From assembly GCA_036557785.1 (NCBI GenBank), contig DATBGZ010000055.1, positions 29,132 through 93,131 on the forward strand: a stretch of 64,000 bases of DNA, read 5' to 3'. Under the pieces are notes generated by a model that was given only the letters and a program-made list of their open reading frames with translations, made no database searches and was not told the origin of the DNA. A program made the position numbers and the translations under genes. Numbering within the stretch: the stretch's first letter is position 1; every line of letters begins with the position of its first letter. This DNA comes from DATBGZ01 sp036557785. GTDB lineage: Bacteria; Actinomycetota; Actinomycetes; Mycobacteriales; Micromonosporaceae. Positions 8,272 to 17,468 of the stretch are shown one piece after another.

Positions 8272-8757
8272 ATGGTTTTTAGTGTCGGCGAAACCGTTGT
8301 TTACCCCCACCACGGGGCCGCACTCATCGAGGCAATCGAGACTCGGGTCATCAAGGGCGAACCCAAGGAGTACCTCGTGCTCCGGGTCGCCCAGGGTGAC
8401 CTGACGGTCCGAGTGCCAGCGGACAGCCTGGACATGGTTGGCGTCCGGGAGGTCGTCGGGGAAGAGGGCCTTTCCAAGGTCTTCGATGTACTGCGCGCTC
8501 CACATACTGAGGAACCGACCAACTGGTCGCGACGGTACAAGGCGAATCTCGAGAAGCTCGCCTCGGGCAACCCGCTGAAGGTTGCCGAGGTCGTGCGCGA
8601 CCTGTGGCGCCGGGAGCGGGAGCGCGGCCTCTCCGCCGGGGAGAAGCGGATGCTCGCCAAGGCGCGCGACATCCTCGTCGGCGAGGTCGCCCTCGCTGAG
8701 AAGAGCACCAAGGACGAGGCAGAGATCCTGCTCGACAAGGTATTGGCACAGGCTTAG
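8272..8757 (+). CDS. carD: CarD-family transcriptional regulator
   Basis: CarD binds the RNA polymerase beta subunit and stabilises open promoter complexes. It is essential in mycobacteria and controls rRNA and many other promoters. The 161-residue length matches mycobacterial CarD. The start MVFSVGETVVYPHHGAA is the family's conserved N-terminus (RNAP-interacting, CdnL/TRCF-like domain), followed by the helical DNA-binding region with the conserved W (NWSRRYKAN). Although the frame is open further upstream, ATG at 8272 is supported by this conserved beginning. It is followed at 27 nt by ispD and ispF, as in mycobacteria. Confidence 0.97.
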   Translation: MVFSVGETVVYPHHGAALIEAIETRVIKGEPKEYLVLRVAQGDLTVRVPADSLDMVGVREVVGEEGLSKVFDVLRAPHTEEPTNWSRRYKANLEKLASGNPLKVAEVVRDLWRRERERGLSAGEKRMLAKARDILVGEVALAEKSTKDEAEILLDKVLAQA

Positions 8758-8784
8758 CCCTCGTAAGGGCTCCAGGACCGCGAC

Positions 8785-9498
8785 GTGACCGTGCAGACCT
8801 CAATGCACGGTGACGTCGCGGTCCTTGTTCCCGCGGCGGGGCTCGGTACCCGGCTGGGCCCTGGAGCGCCGAAGGCGTTGCGGGAGGTGGCCGGCGCGCC
8901 ATTGCTCGCGCACGCCGTCGCGCGCCTGTCCCGTGCGCCGAGCGTCGGCTGCATCGTCGTGGCGGCGCCCCCGGGTCGCGACGCCGAGGTCCGCGCCACC
9001 CTCGGCGCACCTACCGGCGTCGGCGTGCACGTGGTCGAGGGCGGCGCCACCAGGCAGGAGTCTGTCGCCGCCGCACTGCGCTGGGTGGCGGACGGCTACG
9101 GGATCATCCTCGTTCATGACGCCGCCCGGGCCTTCGCCCCGCCTGACCTGGTCGAGCGGGTCGCCGCTGCCGTACGCTCCGGCCACGACGTGGTCATTCC
9201 CGTCCTGCCGGTGGTCGACACGATCAAGCAGGTCGACGCCGATGGCTACGTGACGGGCACTCCCGAGCGCGCGTCGCTGCGAGTGGTCCAGACACCCCAG
9301 GGCTTCCGCCGGTCGGTGCTCGAGCGTGCTCATCGCGGCGCGCCGGGCGGGGCCACCGACGACGCCCTCCTGGCCGAGCGCGTGGGCGCCCGGGTCTTCT
9401 GCGTGCCCGGCTCTGCGGCGGCGGTGAAGATCACCCACCCCGCCGATCTCGCCACCGCCGAACTGCTCGCTACCGGCGTCGATACCCTCGGCACGTGA
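8785..9498 (+). CDS. ispD: 2-C-methyl-D-erythritol 4-phosphate cytidylyltransferase IspD
   Basis: Third step of the MEP isoprenoid pathway: MEP + CTP gives CDP-methylerythritol. The 237-residue product shows the nucleotide-binding loop VLVPAAGLGTRLG, HDAARAF, the TIKQV segment and the signature RVVQTPQGF. GTG at 8785 is used here; an in-frame ATG at 8803 would also retain the whole domain. The stop overlaps the ispF start (GTGA), so the two are coupled. Isoprenoid precursors made here would feed the nearby UbiA-type enzyme as well as primary metabolism. Confidence 0.96.
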   Translation: MTVQTSMHGDVAVLVPAAGLGTRLGPGAPKALREVAGAPLLAHAVARLSRAPSVGCIVVAAPPGRDAEVRATLGAPTGVGVHVVEGGATRQESVAAALRWVADGYGIILVHDAARAFAPPDLVERVAAAVRSGHDVVIPVLPVVDTIKQVDADGYVTGTPERASLRVVQTPQGFRRSVLERAHRGAPGGATDDALLAERVGARVFCVPGSAAAVKITHPADLATAELLATGVDTLGT

Positions 9499-9992
9499 CG
9501 ACATCCGGCGCGAGTGCACCCATGCCGAGGATCGGCGTCGGCACCGACGTGCACGCCTTCTCGCCGGACCGGCCGTGCTGGGTGGCGGGTCTGCTCTGGC
9601 CGGACGTACCCGGTCTGGCGGGCCACTCGGACGGTGACGTCGCCGCCCACGCGGCCTGCGACGCGCTGCTCGGCGCGGCCGGCCTGGGCGACCTGGGGTC
9701 GAACTTCGGCACCGACCGCCCGGAGTGGGCCGGCGCCTCCGGCGTGGCGTTGCTCGCGGCCACGGCACGGCTCGTGGGCAACGCCGGCTTCAGGGTCGGC
9801 AACGTCTCGATCCAGGTGATCGGCGTGGCCCCGCGGATCGGCCGGCGCCGTGACGAGGCGCAAGCGGTGTTGAGCTCGGCCGTCGGTGGGCCGGTCGCTA
9901 TCGCCGGCACGACAACGGACGGGCTCGGGTTGACGGGTCGTGGGGAGGGGCTGGCGGCGATCGCGGTCGCGCTCGTCGTCACAACCGGGTAG
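9495..9992 (+). CDS. ispF: 2-C-methyl-D-erythritol 2,4-cyclodiphosphate synthase IspF
   Basis: IspF cyclises CDP-methylerythritol phosphate to MEcPP in the MEP pathway. The 165-residue product contains the zinc ligands in GTDVHAF, the GHSDGDVAAHA motif, and the C-terminal TTDGLGLTGRGEG loop. GTG at 9495 overlaps the ispD stop. An internal ATG at 9522 would give the minimal domain. It works as a homotrimer next to its pathway partner IspD. Confidence 0.96.
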   Translation: MTTSGASAPMPRIGVGTDVHAFSPDRPCWVAGLLWPDVPGLAGHSDGDVAAHAACDALLGAAGLGDLGSNFGTDRPEWAGASGVALLAATARLVGNAGFRVGNVSIQVIGVAPRIGRRRDEAQAVLSSAVGGPVAIAGTTTDGLGLTGRGEGLAAIAVALVVTTG

Positions 9993-10028
9993 ACCGGGAT
10001 GCTTCGGCCGGCGCTATCTTCGGTGATC

Positions 10029-10913
10029 GTGGCCACCACACCGGCTCTGCTCGCCCACCTCGTGGACAGCGCCACGGTGGACATCGACGGGGATCGACGG
10101 CTTGGGGACGCGCTGGCGAAGCATCGAAGTGACCGCGCCGCATGGTATGGCCAGCTCATCGGCCTGCTGGTCGTGCGTGCCTCGTCCGCAGGCGAACTCG
10201 AGCGCAGCGGTGTGGCCGCCGGGCTCGAGCTCGCGGTGATCGCGGACACCGGCCTCGACCGCCTCGCCGGAGCCGTGGCGGTGCTGCGCCGCGCCGGGGC
10301 ACACGTCGGCCGCGCCGAGGCCGCGGTCGCCAAGCGGGGCGAGGATCCGGTCCCGGGACTTCGGCGTCTGCTCGCGATGGCCGACTCGCTCGCCGAGGGC
10401 GAGCGACCGGCGGCGCTGCACGCCGAGATCCCACTCACCGGCGGCCTGCTCGACGCTCTCGACGTGATCGCCGAGGCGGCGTGCCCGGTGACTCTGGGGG
10501 CGAGCTTTCGCGTCGGAGGCCTGGCGGGCGAACTCTTTCCGCCACCCACGATGCTCGCCGGCGTCATCTGCGCGTGCCGTGACAGAGGGCTGCCGTTCTC
10601 TGTCAGCGCCGGGCTGGACCGGGCGATCCGCCACAACGATCACGAGACCGGCTTTGCTCATCATGGGGTCCTCAACATGCTGGCCGCATGCCTGGCCGCC
10701 GCCGGCGGAGCTGCCGCACCCGTCGTGGCTGAGCGCCTGGCGAGCAACGACCCGACATCGTTGGTCCAGACCACGCTCGACGCACGGGACATGCCCCGGC
10801 CGCTGTGGACCGGCTACGCCAGTGCCGATCTGGCGGACCTGGTGCACGACCTGACGCTGCATGACGTGCTCTCCAGCGAGAACTGGGCCGGCGAGGCCGT
10901 CGCACCGGAGTAG
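10029..10913 (+). CDS. Conserved hypothetical protein, cytosolic
   Basis: I do not recognise this gene. The product (294 residues from GTG 10029; an upstream in-frame ATG lies at 9999) is soluble and Ala/Leu-rich, with alternating helices and strands that look like an alpha/beta barrel. Conserved-looking segments include HAEIPLTGG, LGASFRVGG and TGFAHHGVLN, the last two with His residues that could line a pocket. It follows ispF and is co-directional with it. A TATCTT -10-like hexamer at 10015-10020 lies just upstream of 10029 and favours the shorter start. Confidence 0.72.
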   Translation: MATTPALLAHLVDSATVDIDGDRRLGDALAKHRSDRAAWYGQLIGLLVVRASSAGELERSGVAAGLELAVIADTGLDRLAGAVAVLRRAGAHVGRAEAAVAKRGEDPVPGLRRLLAMADSLAEGERPAALHAEIPLTGGLLDALDVIAEAACPVTLGASFRVGGLAGELFPPPTMLAGVICACRDRGLPFSVSAGLDRAIRHNDHETGFAHHGVLNMLAACLAAAGGAAAPVVAERLASNDPTSLVQTTLDARDMPRPLWTGYASADLADLVHDLTLHDVLSSENWAGEAVAPE

Positions 10914-10989
10914 GCCATCCGATAATCGCGTGAGCCCACGAGCGCGCCCGCGTTAGCTTCGATGAGGTGGCTGACCGGGGGAGGGTGCG

Positions 10990-11466
10990 ATGGTGAGCAG
11001 GGTGGTGGCCGCGCCGGTTGATCTGGTGTGGCGGACCTTTGTGGATCCGACGCGACGGGTCGCCTGGATCGGCGACGTGATGTCGGTGACCGTGCTCGAG
11101 CAGGGCGGCCCGCGCACGCGGTGGTTGGAGACCTACCGGCCGCGCCCCCATCGCGCCACCACCGATGAGATCGTGGAGCTGAGCCTGGTCGTGCTCGAGC
11201 CGGGCCGTCGCTGCAGTGTCGGCCTGGTTGGTCGGGCAGCGGCACCCCAGCGGACCTACTGCTTCACGCCCGTCGAGGTGGGGCCGCAGCGGGGCTCTAC
11301 CGTCGTGACGGTGATCGATGATCGATGCGCCGGGTTGGCGGATCGGCTCTTCGACCTCGTCGCGGGTGGCTTCGTCGCCCGAACCGTCGAGGGCGCGATT
11401 CGCAAGGAACTGGACGCTCTCGCCGCCGCGTGCACCGTGCGCGTGATCGTTCCAGCCGCCGCCTGA
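10990..11466 (+). CDS. SRPBCC/START-like ligand-binding protein
   Basis: The 158-residue product has the START/polyketide-cyclase-like helix-grip pattern: an N-terminal VVAAPVDLVWRTFVDP strand-helix start, a central beta sheet and a long C-terminal helix (TVEGAIRKELDALAA). Such proteins bind hydrophobic ligands, and some act as aromatase/cyclases. The ligand cannot be inferred. ATG at 10990 is preceded by a strong purine-rich GGGGGAGGG. No polyketide genes are directly adjacent; the type III synthase is about 4 kb away. Confidence 0.8.
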   Translation: MVSRVVAAPVDLVWRTFVDPTRRVAWIGDVMSVTVLEQGGPRTRWLETYRPRPHRATTDEIVELSLVVLEPGRRCSVGLVGRAAAPQRTYCFTPVEVGPQRGSTVVTVIDDRCAGLADRLFDLVAGGFVARTVEGAIRKELDALAAACTVRVIVPAAA

Positions 11467-11535
11467 GCGCCAGCATCGCGCGAGGACGCCGGAGCGTCCA
11501 GGGTCTGGCGGTACGCTGCCAGACCGGAGGTGCTG

Positions 11536-12912
11536 ATGGCGCGAGTGGTGTCGTCAGGGGCGGGGAGGCTGGGCGGGGACGGCTCGACGTCACAACTGGA
11601 CGCGAGCAGCGATGGCCCGACCCGCCGCTCACGTCGCTGGCTGCGGTGGCTGCTTGTCGGGCTCCTCGCGCTGGCCGTGCTCGCCGGCAGCGGGTTGATC
11701 GCGTACACGGTCTTCGCCCCGCACGAGATGCTGACGCAGCCCACGGTGCCCTACCCCGACGTCCAGGTCATCACCGACGAGCGGCCCTTCAGCGAGTTAC
11801 GAGCCGCCCCGCTCGTGGTCGAGGGGCGCATCCGGGTGTACGCCGAGAAGTGGCGGGTCTGGTCTGACGCCCCGGTCGGCTCACGGTACGAGACCTCGCC
11901 CTACTGGACCTTCCGGCGGTGGCCGGCCCAGGTGGTCGGGGTCGTGCTCGCACCAACGGTCAGCGGCGCCACGGTCGTGGTCACGCAATGGTCCGACGGC
12001 GAGGTGGTGGCGATCGACGCCCGCCGCGGCGTGATCGCGTGGCGGGACACGGCGCCGATCGCGGGCTCGCGTGGCTACGACGGCCGGCGTACGGGTGCGT
12101 CCGTTGTCTACACTCCACGGTCGCTGATCACGGCCCAGGCTCCGGACCGTACGGTCGTCATCGTCACCGCGCCGGGTCAGCTCGTCGCGTACGACGCGAG
12201 CACGGGCAGCCGGCTCTGGCAGCGTGACCTCGGCCAAGAGTGCGAGCCGGCGGCGTGGACCGGTGCCGGTCTGGTCGTCGTCCCGTCCTGCGCCGCCGCG
12301 AGCCTCAGCTTCTTCGATGTCAGCACCGGGGCACCGCGCGGAGGCTGGCGATCGCCCGACCCGCAGACGCCGCCCGTGCCCGGCCTGTGTGAGCAGAGCC
12401 GCGCGGAGTGTCGGGTGGTCATGGTCGGTTACCACACCTGGCTGCTCAGCGCGGACAGCACCCTGATGTCCGTTCCCGACCTCGAGCGCGACGCGCAGTT
12501 GGCCGGGGAACGGGTGATCTACCAGACCGGCATCGGAGTGGCTGCCCGCCGCATCGGCGATCCCGACCCGCTGTGGAGCTGGGAGGGACGCGCCGAGCTC
12601 ATCGCCGCGAACACCGTCGGCGTCTACCTGCTCACGCAGGACCGGACCGTGCTGCAGCTCAGCCCCGCCACTGGTCGCCTCGTCGCAGTCGGCTGTGCGG
12701 CAGCGTCCGATCAGAACTGGCAGCTCGGGCACGTCTACCCCGCCGACCTCGGCACCTATCTGGCCTTGGAGCGCATCACCCGAGGGGCGACGCCGCAGGA
12801 GAACGACCAGGCGTACTACTTCGGCCCCCAACCGGTGGCTCTGGTCGAGCTCTATCCGCCGACGAAGTTGCCGCAGTGGCCCGGCAAGTTCGCCGCGTGC
12901 GCACCCGGCTAG
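11536..12912 (+). CDS. Membrane-anchored PQQ-type beta-propeller protein
   Basis: The 458-residue product has a cytoplasmic basic N-terminus, one membrane helix (about residues 37-60) and a large extracytoplasmic beta-propeller built of repeats of the type VVAIDARRGVIAWRD, LVAYDASTGSRLWQRD and FFDVSTGAPRGGW. These match PQQ-like (YVTN-type) blades. It probably acts as a structural or sensor domain outside the cell; no enzyme residues are evident. ATG at 11536 lies 5 nt after GGAGG. It abuts the convergent aminotransferase gene with no gap. A second, different propeller protein lies at 15667-17022. Confidence 0.85.
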   Translation: MARVVSSGAGRLGGDGSTSQLDASSDGPTRRSRRWLRWLLVGLLALAVLAGSGLIAYTVFAPHEMLTQPTVPYPDVQVITDERPFSELRAAPLVVEGRIRVYAEKWRVWSDAPVGSRYETSPYWTFRRWPAQVVGVVLAPTVSGATVVVTQWSDGEVVAIDARRGVIAWRDTAPIAGSRGYDGRRTGASVVYTPRSLITAQAPDRTVVIVTAPGQLVAYDASTGSRLWQRDLGQECEPAAWTGAGLVVVPSCAAASLSFFDVSTGAPRGGWRSPDPQTPPVPGLCEQSRAECRVVMVGYHTWLLSADSTLMSVPDLERDAQLAGERVIYQTGIGVAARRIGDPDPLWSWEGRAELIAANTVGVYLLTQDRTVLQLSPATGRLVAVGCAAASDQNWQLGHVYPADLGTYLALERITRGATPQENDQAYYFGPQPVALVELYPPTKLPQWPGKFAACAPG

Positions 12913-13959
12913 TCAGAACCACTTCTCGGCGATCGAGAGGAACGCATCGTTCTGCTCCGGGGTACCGATGCTGACCCGCACGCCATCCGGCGGGAACGCG
13001 CGCACGATGACCCCGCCTGCCTCACACTCCGCGGCGAACTCGGCGGCGCGGGAACCCGGCAGCGGCAGCCAGACGAAGTTGGCCTGGGTGCGCGGCACCT
13101 CGGGCAGCAGCGACCGTACGGCCTGCTCCACCCGCTCCCGCTCCGCGACCACCAGCGCGGCGCGGCGACGCATCTCCGCCTCGGCCTCCAGCGCGGCGAG
13201 CCCGGCCGCCTGCGCCACGCCCGAGACGGAGAAGGGCGTGATCACCTTGCGCACGGTCGCTGCGACCTCGGGCGAGGCGGCGAGGTAGCCCAGCCGGAGG
13301 GCGGCGAGCCCCCACGCCTTCGACAGCGTCCGCAGCACGACCACGTTCGGCCGGTCGCCGAAGGCCGCCAGACCATCGGGGACCGCCGCGTCGGTGACGA
13401 ACTCGCGGTACGCCTCATCGAGAACCACGAGTACGTCGCGTGGCACGGCGTCGAGGAAGGAGGACAACTCCGCCTCGCGCAGTGCGGTCCCCGTCGGGTT
13501 GTTCGGGTTGCACACGAACACCAGCCGCGTGCGGTCGGTCACCGCCTGGGCCATCGCGACCAGGTCATGGCCATGCTCCGGAGTGTTCGGCACGCGGACC
13601 GTGGTCACGCCCGCGACCGCGGCGATGATCGGGTACGCCTCGAACGAGCGCCACGAGAAGACGACCTCGTCGCCTTCCTGGCACGTCGCGGCCGTCAGGT
13701 GCTCCGCAAGGCCGACCGAGCCGCAGCCCGTGGCTACGCGCTCGGGGTCCACGCCCAACCACTGGGCGAGCCGCTCGCGCAGCGCCACCACCGCCATGTC
13801 CGGGTAGCGGTCCGCCTGGCTCGCGGCGCGGGTGATGGCCTCAACGACGCCCGGGAGCGGTCCGTACGGGACCTCGTTGGAGGAGAGCTTGATCGCCCCG
13901 GGCAGCGCCCGCCCCGGCACGTACGCGGGCAGCGCGGCCAGATCAGCGCGGGTCAACAT
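12913..13959 (-). CDS. pat: HisC/Pat-type class I/II aminotransferase
   Basis: A PLP-dependent aminotransferase of 348 residues in the histidinol-phosphate/aromatic aminotransferase family. PLP-site motifs are visible: CNPNNPTGT, DEAYREF, the lysine in TLSKAWGLAALRLGY, and the C-terminal Arg in DGVRVSIGTPEQND. ATG at 13959 has a GGAGG upstream. It lies outside any his operon, so the aromatic (phenylpyruvate) aminotransferase Pat/HisC2 is more likely than the histidine-pathway enzyme. The substrate is not proven by sequence. Its start overlaps the 3' end of the RDD gene upstream, so it is probably co-transcribed with it. Confidence 0.82.
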   Translation of the reverse strand: MLTRADLAALPAYVPGRALPGAIKLSSNEVPYGPLPGVVEAITRAASQADRYPDMAVVALRERLAQWLGVDPERVATGCGSVGLAEHLTAATCQEGDEVVFSWRSFEAYPIIAAVAGVTTVRVPNTPEHGHDLVAMAQAVTDRTRLVFVCNPNNPTGTALREAELSSFLDAVPRDVLVVLDEAYREFVTDAAVPDGLAAFGDRPNVVVLRTLSKAWGLAALRLGYLAASPEVAATVRKVITPFSVSGVAQAAGLAALEAEAEMRRRAALVVAERERVEQAVRSLLPEVPRTQANFVWLPLPGSRAAEFAAECEAGGVIVRAFPPDGVRVSIGTPEQNDAFLSIAEKWF

Positions 13960-14872
13960 GTGTTCCTCCCGACGGTTCGGGGCCGGACGGCGATGTCGCC
14001 TGCCCGGCCGCGTCAACGGGGATCTGCGCGGTCTCCGGCCTGCCGGCCCTCGGCACCTGCACCACCACGGTATGCGTGACCCGGTCGTGCAGCGCCTGGT
14101 GCAGGCGCCGGTCGAGCGCGACGAAGAGGCAGTCGAGGATCTGGAGCAGGACCGGGATCCCGTAGCAGGTCACCCAGAACGGGGTCGGCCAGGCGAGGCG
14201 GAACCAGCGGCGCAGCGAACGGCCGAAGCCGAGCCGCTCGTCGGACTCGACCCGCATCACCCTGATGCCGAAGATCCTCTTGCCAAGCGTCTGGCCGGAG
14301 TTGGCGCTCGCCGGCACCTCGTAGGCGAACCACACGGCGGTCAGGACGACGCCCATGAGGATCGTCAACTCCAGCGCCCGCTGGAGCGAGGCCGGCGCCG
14401 TGTCGAGCGCCGGCGTCGGCTGGGTCATCGCCCACCGGAGCACCGGCTCGAAGGCGCGCCAGAACTCCCGCGCGAACCAGAGGTTGGCGATCGCGGCGAG
14501 CACCAGCACCGCGAGGGTGTCGATGAGCCGGGCCATGAACCGGGAGCCGACACCGGCGAGCATGAATCCGTGCGGGCGTGGCGCGGCCACCGGGTAGCGG
14601 TGGGCCATCGGCCACGCCACCGGGACACCGGGTTGGCTCGGCCCGGGACCGTACCCGCCCGGCCAGGCAGTCGCGCCGGGTACACCCGGCGCCGCGGCGG
14701 GCGGGGGCGGCTTCGGTGCGGGCACTTCCGTGGCCACAGCCGAGCGGGGCGGGCCCGGGGGCGGGGTGGCGTCGGCGGGGAGCGGGTCACCGAGCCAGCC
14801 CTCGCCGTCCCACCAGCGCTGCGTCGACGGGTCGGCGGGGTCCTTGTACCACCCCGGTGGGACTGTGCTCAC
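13943..14872 (-). CDS. RDD-family membrane protein with DUF2510 N-terminus
   Basis: The 309-residue product starts with a DUF2510 module (PPGWYKDPADPSTQRWWDG), followed by a Pro-rich linker and a C-terminal RDD domain with three to four membrane helices. The family-defining charged residues are in GSRFMARLIDTLAV and the later TLGKRIFGIRV. The role of RDD proteins is mostly unknown; some are linked to ion transport. The 3' end overlaps the start of the aminotransferase by 17 nt. It lies just downstream of a second RDD gene. Confidence 0.85.
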   Translation of the reverse strand: MSTVPPGWYKDPADPSTQRWWDGEGWLGDPLPADATPPPGPPRSAVATEVPAPKPPPPAAAPGVPGATAWPGGYGPGPSQPGVPVAWPMAHRYPVAAPRPHGFMLAGVGSRFMARLIDTLAVLVLAAIANLWFAREFWRAFEPVLRWAMTQPTPALDTAPASLQRALELTILMGVVLTAVWFAYEVPASANSGQTLGKRIFGIRVMRVESDERLGFGRSLRRWFRLAWPTPFWVTCYGIPVLLQILDCLFVALDRRLHQALHDRVTHTVVVQVPRAGRPETAQIPVDAAGQATSPSGPEPSGGTHVDPR

Positions 14873-15516
14873 GCGTTGAGCCTAACCACCACCGTCTTGG
14901 CCGCCTTGTCGTGCAGGCACTGCCGGTACGGCTTGTCCCATAGCTGCCACAGCCCATCGACCCAGGCCATCGCCGGAACCAGGCTCAGGCCGAACTCGGC
15001 CAGGAACCGGATCACCAGGTCCCCGCGGGTGAGAGCCTGCGCCGGGTTGATCGCGATGATCCGGATCTTGGCTACCCGCTTGCCGACCGTCTGGCCGCCG
15101 GCTCGCCACGCCCACTCCACGGTGTAGAGGTAGGTGATGACGATGAGAAACACGATGACGCCGAACCAGAGCGCCAGGAACGTCACGAACGTCGGGCCGA
15201 ACGTGGGCGGTGCCTCTCCCGGCGACTCGCTGGTGCCCATCCGAACGACGCTGACGGCGAACCAGACATAGAGCGGGATGATCACCACGATGCTGGCGCC
15301 GCCGAGGATCAGGCCGTCGATCAGCCGCGCGATCAGCCGCTTGTCGAAGCCCGCGAGCGGCTGACCGCCGGGGCTCGTCGGTTCGGGCGCGAAGACGTAG
15401 CCGGGCGGAAGCTGAGCATAGGGCGATGCCCGATAGCCAGCCGGTGGCGGTTGGTACGGCTGCTGGGGGTACCCGGGCGGCGGGCCGGGGTAGGCGGCCG
15501 GGCGTGGCGTCGTCAC
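14869..15516 (-). CDS. RDD-family membrane protein
   Basis: The 215-residue product has a Pro/Tyr/Gln-rich N-terminal segment (about 1-45) followed by an RDD domain: FDKRLIARLIDGLILGG, hydrophobic helices, and TVGKRVAKIRI. The C-terminal CLHDKAAKTVVVR resembles the corresponding segment of the downstream RDD gene, so the pair looks like an old duplication. GTG at 15516 gives a plausible N-terminus; the frame stays open upstream. The stop overlaps the next gene's start by 4 nt, which indicates an operon with the second RDD gene and the aminotransferase. Confidence 0.83.
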   Translation of the reverse strand: MTTPRPAAYPGPPPGYPQQPYQPPPAGYRASPYAQLPPGYVFAPEPTSPGGQPLAGFDKRLIARLIDGLILGGASIVVIIPLYVWFAVSVVRMGTSESPGEAPPTFGPTFVTFLALWFGVIVFLIVITYLYTVEWAWRAGGQTVGKRVAKIRIIAINPAQALTRGDLVIRFLAEFGLSLVPAMAWVDGLWQLWDKPYRQCLHDKAAKTVVVRLNA

Positions 15517-15654
15517 GCCGCAATCTTGCCTTACCAGGGCCGATTCCACGGGGCCGGGCAACCGGGCTCAGACCGGGCACAGCCATACGTAACAGTGCAG
15601 AAGCGATTGACACGGTCGCATCGGACGTTCGTCCCTTAGCGCCGTCGTCATCGG

Positions 15655-15660
15655 TACCGT
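15655..15660 (+). promoter_or_regulatory. Candidate leaderless -10 element
   Basis: TACCGT lies exactly 6 nt before the GTG start at 15667, and no Shine-Dalgarno is present. This pattern recurs at radA, fumC, cysS, glpD and others in this window. Confidence 0.4.
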
Positions 15661-15666
15661 GGGTGC

Positions 15667-17022
15667 GTGGCGGGCAAGGGGCGGCCAGGCAAGTACTCCC
15701 GTCCGCTGGTTGTCGTCATGACCACGGTTGCCGTGCTGACCATATTGATCGCGACACACCTGTGGAACCCGCTGCCGATGTTCGACGCGTTCTGGCACCG
15801 GTTGACGCGCATGTCGGACCCCGATCCACTGTGGACGACGCGGATCGATGGTCGCCCCACCGCGGCGTCGGTGATGGACGGAGCCGTCGTGGTTGCCGGC
15901 GATGGCTATGTGGCCGGGTACCGCAAGGACCAGTTCGAGCAGATCTGGCAGGACAAGACGTACTGGGCGCACCCAGCACGGGACGTGGTCGTGGCCCGGC
16001 TACGCCCGGACGACCCCGATGCCATCCCGAACCCGCAACGGGGCTACTCGGTCCTCAACCCGTCCACCGGTGACGTGCGCTGGACCGATCCGGACGCCGA
16101 CGCGGTCTGGGTCTTCGCCTCCAACATCGTCGGCCTGTCCTGCCCGCAGGAAGATGTGTGCGTCCTGGAGAACAGGGACCACGACGGCGGCGTGGTCTGG
16201 CGACTGAACCTGCCCGGTTGGGCCCACGGGATCCACGGCGACAACCCGCACATTCCGGGCCTACGCAGTCCCGCCGGTTGGTTCGCGGACGCCGCTGGCG
16301 GTTTGCCCGCGGCGATGCCGCTGTTCCTCCCGCTCGTCGTCGACGATCGGATCTACGTGGTGGACACCGTGGCGGTCCGGCTCGTTGGCGACCTCACGGC
16401 GCCGGATCGGCAGACCCGGGTCGCCTTCACGGGCGATCGACGGCTCTTCGCCCACGCCGACCGCGCCCCGGCGGGCTGCAAGTACCTGGTCGAGACCTTC
16501 GACGTGGCGTCCGGGACACCGCTGTGGCAACGCAACGGGTACGACCTGGACACGGCCCGGGGAGCGGGGTGCGAACCGCGTGAGGACCCCCTCGGCGCGG
16601 ACAGCCGGCTCGTCGTCAACGGCAGCGACGACCGGCCCATGCTCGTCGAGGCCGAATGGGATGAGCCCTTCGTCGTCTGGACCGGAGCCCCGGGCGCCCG
16701 CGTGCTCGACACCAACGGGTGGTTGGCGGTCGTGGTCGCGGCGGACCGCAAAACGGTCACCATCATCGATGTAGGGACGGAACAGGCCCGCACGATCTGG
16801 TCGGCACAGTTCGGCCTCGACCCGGACGCCGCGATCGCGGGCAACCTCGTCGTCATCCGCGACCGGGACAAAGGGCGGCTGCTCGCGCTCCGGCTCGGTA
16901 CCTCGGACGCGATGCCGGTCCTGGACATCAAGACGAAGGTCGATGTCGCGGGCTATGGCGCGGACGGCATCCTGCTCACCAGCGGCCGGAGCATCGGCTA
17001 TCTCCCGTTCAGCACCGGGTAG
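15667..17022 (+). CDS. Membrane-anchored beta-propeller protein
   Basis: The 451-residue product has a short basic N-terminus, one membrane helix (about 14-31) and an extracytoplasmic PQQ-like beta-propeller, with blade motifs such as DPLWTTRIDG, VVAGDGYVAGYRK and FDVASGTPLWQRNG. Several cysteines (for example SCPQEDVCVL) suggest disulfides outside the cell. No catalytic motif is visible. It shares architecture with the product of 11536-12912 but little direct sequence. GTG at 15667 lacks a Shine-Dalgarno but has TACCGT 6 nt upstream, consistent with leaderless expression. Confidence 0.82.
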   Translation: MAGKGRPGKYSRPLVVVMTTVAVLTILIATHLWNPLPMFDAFWHRLTRMSDPDPLWTTRIDGRPTAASVMDGAVVVAGDGYVAGYRKDQFEQIWQDKTYWAHPARDVVVARLRPDDPDAIPNPQRGYSVLNPSTGDVRWTDPDADAVWVFASNIVGLSCPQEDVCVLENRDHDGGVVWRLNLPGWAHGIHGDNPHIPGLRSPAGWFADAAGGLPAAMPLFLPLVVDDRIYVVDTVAVRLVGDLTAPDRQTRVAFTGDRRLFAHADRAPAGCKYLVETFDVASGTPLWQRNGYDLDTARGAGCEPREDPLGADSRLVVNGSDDRPMLVEAEWDEPFVVWTGAPGARVLDTNGWLAVVVAADRKTVTIIDVGTEQARTIWSAQFGLDPDAAIAGNLVVIRDRDKGRLLALRLGTSDAMPVLDIKTKVDVAGYGADGILLTSGRSIGYLPFSTG

Positions 17023-17045
17023 GGCACCACACCGCAGGGACTCGC

Positions 17046-17468
17046 CTACGGCAGGACCGTAAACGGCGCGGTGTAGCTGGCTTCGCCAACCTCCAGGCGC
17101 CACTCGTAGCGTCCCGGAGCCAGCGGCAATGGCGGCACGTTGAGGACGAACGACGCGTCGAGCAGGCTGCCCGGGGCGATGCCGGCCGGCCGCCCGACCT
17201 CGACTTTGCCCTCGGCCTGCATCGCCGGAACGATCCCGGTCGGCGTGAGCAGTTGGGCCGGGTGCCCGTCCGCGTCGAGCAGCTTCATCGTGAGCGTGAT
17301 CGGCTCGTTCGCCCGATCCCAGGGAATCTTCAGCAGTACCGCCACCGCGTGGCTGCTGGGGGTGCGGGTCATCGACCATCCGGCGCCGAGCATGTGGACC
17401 TTGCCAGATCCGGCGTCAGCCTGGGCGGCGTCGCAGAGGATGACCTGCGCGGCGACGGGGGACGCCAT
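17046..17468 (-). CDS. DUF6941-like hypothetical protein
   Basis: A small soluble protein of 140 residues, predicted all-beta: it begins MASPVAAQVILCDAAQADAG and ends in an Ig-like strand pattern, LAPGRYEWRLEVGEASYTAPF. The sequence resembles the DUF6941 family, whose function is unknown. ATG at 17468 was chosen over an in-frame GTG 20 codons upstream because the family begins with this alternating hydrophobic strand. It is convergent with the propeller gene, with a 23-nt gap. Confidence 0.7.
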   Translation of the reverse strand: MASPVAAQVILCDAAQADAGSGKVHMLGAGWSMTRTPSSHAVAVLLKIPWDRANEPITLTMKLLDADGHPAQLLTPTGIVPAMQAEGKVEVGRPAGIAPGSLLDASFVLNVPPLPLAPGRYEWRLEVGEASYTAPFTVLP